This document shows positions 5,060 through 12,383 of a stretch of DNA of 25,555 bases, one piece after another; positions within the stretch are counted from its first letter, which is position 1, and each line of letters begins with the position of its first letter. The notes beneath the pieces were generated by a model, which ran no database searches, was not told where the DNA came from, and was given only the letters and a program-made list of their open reading frames with translations. The stretch is from JAFNGF01 sp964567045 (GTDB taxonomy: Bacteria; Planctomycetota; Phycisphaerae; Sedimentisphaerales; Anaerobacaceae). Position numbers and translations under genes: made by a program. The DNA lies in contig CAZMLE010000053.1 of assembly GCA_964567045.1 (NCBI GenBank), forward strand, positions 1 to 25,555, given 5' to 3'.

Positions 5060-7591
5060 ATGTTGACAATCTACACATTTTGGATATTCGATCTGGGCTT
5101 TTCGATTGCTTTGTTACAATTGACAGGCGCCAATCCTAAATCGCATATCTACAGTGCCCCGGATAGCGGTTCTCTGGCCAGCATCATCGACCTTCGTCCA
5201 GCCTTTGAGAAATGGGGGCTTGGACCGCGCGTTCAGGGCGAACGGAACACCTGCTCGGTATTCACAATGGCAGCAGCCTTCGAGTACGCGCTGGCGAGCA
5301 AGACAGATCGGGCAACGCGATTGAGCGTCGAGTTTCTCAATTGGGCCTCGAATCAGGCGCTGCGCAAGACGCAGGACGGCAGCTTCTTCAGCGACATCTG
5401 GAGGGGATTCACGACCTACGGCGCATGCCCCGAGCAGGACATGCCCTATCAGGATAAGTTTGACCCCAAGCGGACCCCCAGTCAGAATGCCAAAGATCAC
5501 GCGCTGCGATTGCACCAGGTCGGGTTCCGGCTGCGTTGGATCAAACCGTGGGATCCCAATACCGGACTCACGCAAGAGCAGTTTACTGCGATCAAGGGCG
5601 TGCTCAGCCGGCAGTGGCCGGTCTGCGGGGGCTTCCGCTGGCCCAAGAAAGATCATACGCAATGGAAAGATGACATCCTGCAGATGGTGCCGCCGGAACA
5701 CGTGATAGACGGCCACAGCGTTTTGCTGGTCGGCTACCGCGACGATCCTCAACAGCTCGGCGGAGGCGTGTTCCTCTTCCGCAACAGCCAGAACCAAGGC
5801 CGCGACGGCTACATGCCTTATGAGTACGCCCGCACTTACATGAACGACGCCGTGTGGATCGACTATGAAAAGGACGGCGGTCAGCCCCCGCTCCTGTCTT
5901 ACGACAGGAAGACGCAGGGGTCGCTCCGTGACGTGCTCGGTCCGCTTGGCTTCTCCCCTAAGGGACGAAATCGCCGCGTATCAAGCAATCAACAGCCCGA
6001 ATGGCATAGCGAGAACCTTGACATGAACTGGCTCATGCCCGGTGAATCGGTCAACATGCCGGTCCTCGAAGGGCCGGGAGTTATCACACATATCTGGATG
6101 ACCAGCCATGCCGGTTGGGTCGGCGAGCTGAACTCTCTGGCGCTGCGCATTTACTATGACGACCAGAAAGAAGCGGGCGTCGAAGTTCCGCTGGGCGATT
6201 TCTTCGCCGTCGGACACGGAAAGCCTGCCGTAGTTAACAGCATTCCCGTCCAGGTTTCGCCCACGGGGTCACTTACCTGTTACTGGCGGATGCCCTTCCG
6301 CAAAAAAGCCCGCATCGTGGTGACCAACGATAATCCCGACCGCTCGACCGGGCTGTATTGGCAGGTGGACTGGGTGCAGTTGCAGGATCTCCCCGCCGAA
6401 ACGCCTTACTTCTACGCGCGCTACCGCCAGGAATATCCGGCCGTGGTGGGCCGCGACTATCTGCTGGCCGATCTGGAAGGCAGCGGCTACTACGTGGGAA
6501 CGGTCATGTCAGTGACGATGGGGCAGGACGGCTGGTTCGGCGAAGGTGACGATTTCTTCTACATCGACGGCGAGGAAGTGCCAAGTTTGCAGGGGACCGG
6601 CAGCGAAGACTACTTCAACGATGCCTGGGGATTTCGGACTCGAACCGGCCCATGGTTCGGCCAGCCCCGCTGGCAGGGTGATACAGCCGGCGACAGCGGC
6701 GTCTGTTACCGCTGGCACCTGCCTGATCCGGTGTATTTCGCCGAGTCGCTCAAGGTTGCCATCGAACACAGAGGCAACCGGGATGAATCGGAAGACGGTT
6801 TCTTCCTCGAGCGGCCTGATTTCTTCAGCAGCGTGGCGTATTGGTATCAGACCGGAGAACCGAAAACCACTTTCCAGCTGTTGCCGTCCTGGCACGAGCG
6901 ACGCGTGCCCTGGCAGCATCACCATCTGGCCAGAGCGTACCGTTATGCAAAAACCTCGGGCAAGACGAAGGTAAAAGTACAAACCCAGGGCTTCTTTGGC
7001 GCTCGGCCCATACTCGCCTGGCCTAACGAAGAACCCGGCACCATGCTCACTTTGCCGTTTGAACTGTCGGAAGACGGCCGCTTCGCCGTACGCCTGACCG
7101 CCGCCAACGGTCCCCACAACGGCACCTACGACGTGGAACTTGACGGCAAGAAAGTCCTCACCGCCGATTTCCGCTCGCCGGAAGATGGCGAGAAGGACTT
7201 GGCGCTCGGTACGCACGAATTCAAAAAGGGCGACCACACGCTTGCCTTTCGCGCGACTGAGAATGTCGAGCAGGTCGGGTTGCTGGGTGTCGAGATTTTG
7301 CGGCTGTTGAGACTGCCGCCCGAGGCCAAACGCACCGAGCGGACACACCATGAAGCCCACTTCATCCGGCTGGGCATCGGCCGCGCCGTTTATGCGTATC
7401 GGCTGGCATTCGATACGATTCCAGAATCGCTGGAAACGCTGGTCGAGAAGGGCTTCATGCCGGCTCGCTATCTTCGCGACGAGAACAACCTGCCGCTGAA
7501 ATCCTGGCGCCAGGGCGACGCGATCGTCGTCGAAAGCCCTGGCAAGGACCACTGGAAGCATAGTTGGAAGGGCCTCGATCCCAGACGTTAG
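5060..7591 (+). CDS. Papain-like (C1A) peptidase domain fused to GH172 (DUF2961) glycosidase domain, secreted
   Basis: 843 residues from ATG 5060, chosen for TAAGGAG six bases upstream; an in-frame ATG at 4985 has no such signal. A hydrophobic N-terminus (residues 1-24) suggests export. Residues about 35-270 read as a C1A cysteine peptidase. Gln59 and Cys65 have the papain Gln+6=Cys spacing (VQGERNTCSVFT), His219 is in IDGHSVLLVGY and Asn242 in FLFRNSQNQGRDGY, so oxyanion and triad residues are present. Residues about 320-620 match DUF2961/GH172 (MPGESVNMPVLEGPGVITHIWM; GEGDDFFYIDGE; LQGTGSEDYF). The two family-conserved glutamates, Glu495 and Glu516, are 21 apart as in characterised alpha-fructo/arabinofuranosidases. 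A second jelly-roll-like region and a short tail (YLRDENNLPLKSW...VESPGKD) resembling pseudopilin C-termini follow. First gene of a four-gene operon. Peptidase activity and substrate are unproven. Confidence 0.85.
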   Translation: MLTIYTFWIFDLGFSIALLQLTGANPKSHIYSAPDSGSLASIIDLRPAFEKWGLGPRVQGERNTCSVFTMAAAFEYALASKTDRATRLSVEFLNWASNQALRKTQDGSFFSDIWRGFTTYGACPEQDMPYQDKFDPKRTPSQNAKDHALRLHQVGFRLRWIKPWDPNTGLTQEQFTAIKGVLSRQWPVCGGFRWPKKDHTQWKDDILQMVPPEHVIDGHSVLLVGYRDDPQQLGGGVFLFRNSQNQGRDGYMPYEYARTYMNDAVWIDYEKDGGQPPLLSYDRKTQGSLRDVLGPLGFSPKGRNRRVSSNQQPEWHSENLDMNWLMPGESVNMPVLEGPGVITHIWMTSHAGWVGELNSLALRIYYDDQKEAGVEVPLGDFFAVGHGKPAVVNSIPVQVSPTGSLTCYWRMPFRKKARIVVTNDNPDRSTGLYWQVDWVQLQDLPAETPYFYARYRQEYPAVVGRDYLLADLEGSGYYVGTVMSVTMGQDGWFGEGDDFFYIDGEEVPSLQGTGSEDYFNDAWGFRTRTGPWFGQPRWQGDTAGDSGVCYRWHLPDPVYFAESLKVAIEHRGNRDESEDGFFLERPDFFSSVAYWYQTGEPKTTFQLLPSWHERRVPWQHHHLARAYRYAKTSGKTKVKVQTQGFFGARPILAWPNEEPGTMLTLPFELSEDGRFAVRLTAANGPHNGTYDVELDGKKVLTADFRSPEDGEKDLALGTHEFKKGDHTLAFRATENVEQVGLLGVEILRLLRLPPEAKRTERTHHEAHFIRLGIGRAVYAYRLAFDTIPESLETLVEKGFMPARYLRDENNLPLKSWRQGDAIVVESPGKDHWKHSWKGLDPRR

Positions 7592-7624
7592 TCCAACATT
7601 TCGTAAATCTGACGACTATGAAGA

Positions 7625-7693
7625 AGGTACAAAGGGACAAAGTAGGAAAGGCACAAAATAGCTCTATGCCTTTGTGCCTCTGTGCCTCTGTGT
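7625..7693 (+). repeat. Inverted repeat of GTGCC/GGCAC units in the signal-peptide region
   Basis: The left part has GGTACAAAGGGACAAAG and GGCACAAA; the right part has CTTTGTGCCTCTGTGCC and CTCTGTGTC, so the two halves are complementary. It is in frame and encodes MPLCLCASVS inside the N-region of the secretion signal of the malectin-domain protein. It is similar in style to, but distinct in sequence from, the CACTTTAGG units at 1625-1938. Confidence 0.6.
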
Positions 7694-8610
7694 CAACTGC
7701 GTTGTTGCTGTCGTTCTTCACGATCGGGCTGCCTGATTCGCCTCTTGCCGAAAAAGCTTTCGCAGCGACAACGCTCAAGAGCTACTACGCTCACGAAACC
7801 GTCCAGGACAAGTACGGAGTGATCGCCCCCCGGAGCAAAGGCTGGAACGGCCCACTCGACACCCGCCTGAGAATTGCCGTCGAAGTGCTCAAACGCTACC
7901 CGTGGGTCGACACCGACAAGGCGGTCATGGCAGCTCCGGACTTGGTCTATAACTCTCACTGGAGCATTAAAGACGACGGAACAATACTGATCCCGCCCAC
8001 GAACGACTGGATGTGCGGCGACCTCGGCCAGCGGGCATGGAGCATCATTAAGGGGCTGACCTCCTACTACCAGTACAGCAGCGATCCCATCGCCTTTGCG
8101 TATATACCTCTGACCGCTGACTACATCCTCGACTACGCCCAGACGCCTGCCGACCACGACTGGCCACTCTTTCCGATCAGCACGCCGACCAGGGGAAAGG
8201 CGTACGGCAAATGCGACGCCGACGCAAGAACCCAGCTCGATCTCTGCGCCATCGTCGCAAGAGAGGTAGTGCGCGCATACAAGCTCACTTCAAATCCAAG
8301 ATACTTCGAAGCCGCCAAACACTGGGCCGATGTCTTTGCAGAGAAATGCAATCTCGACCCCACCATGCCACCATGTGCCGTAAGGCATCCCCAAGCGGAG
8401 AACAGATACACACATCCCGAAGTTGTAGGCTGGTCCTCCGCTTGGGGATCCCTTACGGGAGATGAGCTTACCGGCACCACCACCATCATCTGTGATTTTC
8501 TCTCCGCTTGGGGATCCCTTACGGGAGATGCGATCATCGCTCTGGGCTATACGGGAAAGAACAGAGCCATCTGCCGTTGGGCATCCCCAAGCGGAGTAAA
8601 GGCCCGCGAC

Positions 8611-8630
8611 GCCGCCCCTTAGGGGGCGAC
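8611..8630 (+). repeat. Family-2 palindrome (CCCCTTAGGGG), copy 1
   Basis: The core is 8615-8625. GCGAC occurs on both sides (8606-8610 and 8626-8630), so a 20-nt insertion would turn KARD..KML into the interrupted frame. Its TTAGGG gives the TAG stop at 8620-8622. Confidence 0.8.
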
Positions 8631-8731
8631 AAAATGCTCCCTCTGCCGTTAGGCATCCCCAAGCGGAGCTGGCTCGAAAACGACACGTGGGCACGACAGT
8701 ATTGGGACTGGGACAACCCCGTCATGTGCGG

Positions 8732-8747
8732 CCCCTTAGGGGTGCGG
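8732..8747 (+). repeat. Family-2 palindrome, copy 2
   Basis: A 16-nt element, CCCCTTAGGGGTGCGG, flanked on the left by TGCGG (8727-8731). Its exact reverse complement occurs at 8848-8863. Removing it joins VMCG to DYIMANPDAFPN in one frame. Confidence 0.85.
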
Positions 8748-8844
8748 TGACTACATCATGGCCAATCCCGACGCATTCCCGAATTGTCCGCTTGGGGATG
8801 CCTAACGGCACATGCTCACACTCATTATAAACCGCAACGGCGCC

Positions 8845-8878
8845 GACCCGCACCCCTAAGGGGGTCTATAGCGGCGCC
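8845..8878 (-). repeat. Family-2 palindrome, copy 3 (long form)
   Basis: This contains the reverse complement of copy 2 (8848-8863) plus a GTCTATAGC tail. GGCGCC lies at both borders (8839-8844 and 8873-8878). Removing 34 nt joins IINRNG to AWAWPES in frame. Confidence 0.8.
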
Positions 8879-10526
8879 TGGGCCTGGCCTGAATCCTGCA
8901 CCTGCTTCCGCTTGGGGATCCCTTACGGGAGCGGGAACTCCCTCTCATACAACCAGTACACCTCCGCTTGGGGATCCCTTACGGGAGCGGGTCCCACATT
9001 GCTCAGATATGCCATCCTCGCGTCCGCTTGGGGATCCCTTACGGGAGATGACGACCTCATCTACGAGATCGCAAGGAGTCCGCTTGGGGATCCCTTACGG
9101 CAGATGATGACTATGGCGACCTACGACAGCCGCGAGAACGGCGTCGTACGTGACGGTCTGACCGGCCAGGCCGTCGCAACCGGCGTCCGCTTGGGGATCC
9201 CTTACGGGAAATGGTCCAACCTCGCTCACCCCTGGCCTCTCTGTCAGGTGCTCGAGGCCATGAAATGGACGCCCGGACTGTTTGGCCCGAAACGGGAAAA
9301 CCACGTCTTGCGAAGCTCATCTGTAGTCAACTGCGTTGTCTATGAGAAAAACAAGGTCACATATTCGACTTTCGATGCTCCGCCCAAGACCCGCGACGTG
9401 CTGCGGCTGGCATTCGAACCCGTCTCAATCACCGCCGACGGCGAAGCTCTCCCAAAACGGCCGGATCTCAAATCAAATGGCTTTACCATACAGAAGCTCA
9501 CACACGGAGACTGCATCGTCGAGATAAGACACGACGGTGCAACCACTGTCATTGTCACCGGAGAAGACGACCCCCAGCAGCAGATCGACGACGACAATCT
9601 ATCCTATAAGGGCAACTGGGATACCACTAAGCGAGCAAAGACGATCGATAGCACCATACACGTCACATCCAAGAAGAACGCACTAATGACATTCACATTC
9701 ACCGGCAACCAAGTTCGTCTCATCGGAAGCGTTGATCCCGAAGGGGGCCTTGCAGATGTCTATATCGACGGCGATAAACAGCTCACGCTCATCGATTGCT
9801 GGAATCCGCAGCCGCGCGACAAACAACTGCTCTACTACTTGAATGGCCTGACAAATGAAAAACACGAATTCAGGATCGTCGCCCGCGGTAAAGGCAACCC
9901 CATCTCAAAAGGCGGCAATATCTACATAGACGCCGTCCAGTATTCCGATGCCACAGCCGACGCCGACTTCGGTCAGGGCTCAGGCCCTACCCACGCACAG
10001 CGAATGATCTTCGGATACGCTGAACGGTGCGACTATATCGATACCCACGGCCATGCATGGAAACCCGCCACTGAATGGATCATAAGAACCGGCTATGGCA
10101 CCGACACCGTCAAAGAATCCTGGTGGACCAAACGAAGAAGCATGCACATCGCCAATACCGAGGACCAAGAGTTATATCGCTATGGCGTCCACGGCAGAGA
10201 ATTCTGGGCAAATCTGACCGTCGGGCCGGGCAAGTACTACGTCACCCTCAAATTCGCCGAAACGCCCCTACACACCATCCTGGAACGAAACAAGAGCGGT
10301 GGCCGAATTACCCACACCATGGACATACTCGTCAACGATAAGAAAGTCATCAGCAGAACGAACGTTGCTGAGGCTGCAGGGGGCCTCTTCAAAGCCCTCG
10401 ATTGCACGTTCACCGACATAGAACCCGAAAACGGAACCATAGAGATTCGGTTCGTAGCCTGCGATGAATACGGTGCGATGATTCAGGCTATCGAACTCGG
10501 CCCAATGTCAGAGTTAAGGCAATAAC

Positions 10527-12383
10527 ATGATTCAGAAGAGAGCGGTTTTTGTCCGAGGCATTGTCCTGGGAATGGTCCTCGTTTCGGCGGCTGCTTTGTC
10601 GGCTGACACCCTCAATTTGGTGGTTCTGAGCAAGCCTCTTCATTCCGGACGCATCAGCCCGATGCTCTATTCTGGTTTTGTTGAGCTCCTTGACGATGTG
10701 GTCCCGGGGATGTGGGCGGAGATGCTCGGCGACCGCAACTTCGAGGGAGTCGTGCCGACGGCCAACTGGGTCTATCATCTGGGAGCACTCAATCTCTGCG
10801 ACCGGGATTGGGACAAAAACGAGACCTGGACATATAGTACGGAAAACCCGTGGAACGGCGCGCAGTCAGCGAAATTGATGGCTGCGAAGAACCGACCCGC
10901 ACAACTGACCCAAAGTCAGCTTGCCGTCAAGAAGGGAATGACCTATCTCTTTTCGGGCTGTTTCCGCGGCGGCTCGACTCCTCTGGACCTCTCTATCCGG
11001 CTCAAAGCGATCCTTCCCGATGGACAGTGGATGTCCCTGGGCAGGACGGAACTCCCCCAGGTCGGCAAGGACTGGACAAAAGTCAGCGCTAAGTTGACCT
11101 CAATTGGAACCACAGACCGGGCGGTCCTCGAGATACAGGCCGACGGCGAGGGTAGCCTCTGGGCGGACAAGCTCTCGCTGATGCCAGCCGATAATATAGA
11201 CGGCTGGCGCAGAGATGTCGTCGAAGCTACGAAGGACCTTCGTCCGCCCATCCTCCGCTGGGGCGGCTCTACGATTGATCCCGGAGGATACAAATGGAAG
11301 GAGGGAATCGGCGACAGGGATAGGCGGACGCCATTTCTCAACGCAAACTGGGGCCGGCGAGACTCGGGCGATGTCGGCATCGAGGAATTCATCCGGTTCT
11401 GCCGGGCAGTGGGCGGCGAGCCGCTGGTCTGTGTGAGCTATGCCGATGGCCCGCAGAGCGCCGCTGAGCTCGTTGAATACTGCAATGGGTCCAGTGATAC
11501 GCATTGGGGCAAGGCCAGAGCGCGAAACGGCCATCCTGAGCCTTACGGCATCAGATATTGGCAGCTCGGAAACGAGGTCGGCGACGCCCGCGTGACCGCC
11601 ACGAGTGTCGACTTTTGCCAGGCGATCAAGAAAGCAGACCCCAAAGCGGTGATCTTCTCTTCGTTCCCGAGTTCCGGGCTGCTCGGGAAGATCGGCGGAT
11701 ATGCCAGCTACCTCTGCCCGCATTACTACACGTCTGATCTGGCCTGGGTCGAGTCCGACATCCGGAGACTTCAAGAGCTCATTGGCAATTCCAGCTATCG
11801 GGACTCGGTCAAGCTCGCCGTGACCGAATGGAACATTGACGCGGGCAACTGGGGACTTGGCCGCGGCAAGCTATACACGCTCGACTGTGCCCTGTTCGAG
11901 GCGCGGTTCCTCAACCTCCTCCACCGCCATTGCGACATCGTCAAGATCGCCTGCCGGTCGAACCTGGCCAACAGTTTCTGTGGCGGCACGATCCAGACAA
12001 ACGCCGCCGGCCTCTACAAGATCCCCAACTTTTACGTAATGAAGCTATTCCGTGACCATACTCGACCCGTGCCGCTGACGATCTCTGAGGTGCCGCGAGG
12101 GCTGGATATCACGGCTTGTGCTTCCGAGGACCACACATCGCTGAGTATCTTCGCGGTCAACACCCGCAGCGAACCGCTTGAAGTCCGACTTGACCAGAGC
12201 GAGCTGGCAGGCCAGATGAAAATCATTGGAGGCGAGGTGGTTGGTGATACCCAGGACCGCCGGCAGATCGATGTCACTAACGGCTGGGACCATCCCGAGA
12301 GGGTAAGAACGATGCGACTGCAATTCCAGGGCGAGACGTTCACCCTGCCCGCATTGTCCGTCGCCGCAGTTGAAATCAGGTGA
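10527..12383 (+). CDS. Alpha-L-arabinofuranosidase, GH51 family, secreted
   Basis: 618 residues. ATG 10527 follows AAGG by seven bases and begins one base after the stop of the upstream gene. The N-terminus is a Sec-type signal (VRGIVLGMVLVSAAALSA). Residues about 30-70 give the start of the GH51 barrel (ISPMLYSGFVELLDDVVPGMWAEML). Residues about 95-215 form a CBM4-like beta domain insert (NPWNGAQSAKL; WADKLSL). The catalytic barrel then resumes (RPPILRWGGSTIDPGGYKW). The acid/base is Glu350 in WQLGNEV and the nucleophile Glu434 in AVTEWNID, both in the expected GH51 motifs, and a C-terminal beta-sandwich follows. The enzyme releases terminal alpha-L-arabinofuranose from arabinan, arabinoxylan or arabinogalactan side chains; acting outside the cytoplasm is inferred from the signal. 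Third gene of the operon; it overlaps the next by four bases. Confidence 0.92.
   Translation: MIQKRAVFVRGIVLGMVLVSAAALSADTLNLVVLSKPLHSGRISPMLYSGFVELLDDVVPGMWAEMLGDRNFEGVVPTANWVYHLGALNLCDRDWDKNETWTYSTENPWNGAQSAKLMAAKNRPAQLTQSQLAVKKGMTYLFSGCFRGGSTPLDLSIRLKAILPDGQWMSLGRTELPQVGKDWTKVSAKLTSIGTTDRAVLEIQADGEGSLWADKLSLMPADNIDGWRRDVVEATKDLRPPILRWGGSTIDPGGYKWKEGIGDRDRRTPFLNANWGRRDSGDVGIEEFIRFCRAVGGEPLVCVSYADGPQSAAELVEYCNGSSDTHWGKARARNGHPEPYGIRYWQLGNEVGDARVTATSVDFCQAIKKADPKAVIFSSFPSSGLLGKIGGYASYLCPHYYTSDLAWVESDIRRLQELIGNSSYRDSVKLAVTEWNIDAGNWGLGRGKLYTLDCALFEARFLNLLHRHCDIVKIACRSNLANSFCGGTIQTNAAGLYKIPNFYVMKLFRDHTRPVPLTISEVPRGLDITACASEDHTSLSIFAVNTRSEPLEVRLDQSELAGQMKIIGGEVVGDTQDRRQIDVTNGWDHPERVRTMRLQFQGETFTLPALSVAAVEIR

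Larger units (their letters stand above)
8376..9210. repeat. Cluster of eleven 24-nt family-1 palindromic elements
   Basis: Copies start at 8376, 8437, 8503, 8572, 8644, 8787, 8907, 8963, 9023, 9079 and 9186. Those at 8376, 8572 and 8644 are in reverse orientation. The left half is constant (TCCGCTTGGGGAT); the right half is CCCTTACGGGA or GCC(T/C)AACGGCA, with one mixed copy at 8376. The element is an imperfect palindrome centred on GGGATCCC. The forward type is open in all three forward frames, encoding SAWGSLTG, PLGDPLR or RLGIPYG. Ten of eleven copies leave the host frame open; the copy at 8787 introduces TAA. Spacing is irregular (about 32-120 bp between copies) and the intervening sequence is host gene, so this is not a CRISPR array. 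Confidence 0.95.
7618..10525 (+). pseudogene. Large secreted malectin-domain protein gene interrupted by 14 short palindromic insertions
   Basis: The start ATG 7618 is followed by a signal-peptide-like segment (TALLLSFFTIGLPDSPLAEKAFA). The N-terminal half (to about 8370) has helical, aromatic-rich sequence typical of (alpha/alpha)-barrel polysaccharide lyases or hydrolases (VYNSHWS, DWMCGDLGQRAWS, HWADVFAEKC), but I cannot name the family. After the repeat zone comes a beta-rich carbohydrate-binding-like domain (about 9590-9960; LIGSVDPEGGLADVYIDG, YIDAVQYSD) and a C-terminal malectin-like domain (about 10000-10510; YYVTLKFAETPLH, DILVNDKKVI, GGLFKALDCTF). The zone 8376-9210 holds eleven 24-nt inserts and three shorter elements, giving stops at TAG 8620-8622 and, in the later frames, TGA and TAA. 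Subtracting 264 nt and 70 nt leaves 2574 nt, exactly 858 codons. As written the full product cannot be made without bypass or excision. Second gene of the operon. Confidence 0.75.

Noticed and set aside
5114..5797. Leftward open frame opposite the C1A peptidase domain
   Set aside because: Antisense shadow of a gene with clear catalytic motifs.
6509..7561. Long leftward open frame (about 350 codons) opposite the GH172 gene
   Set aside because: It is the antisense of a well-supported GH172 domain, has no ribosome binding site and no family features.
8376..9210. Direct repeats reminiscent of a CRISPR array
   Set aside because: Repeats occur in both orientations, spacing is irregular, and the sequences between them join into one continuous protein reading frame; no cas genes are nearby.
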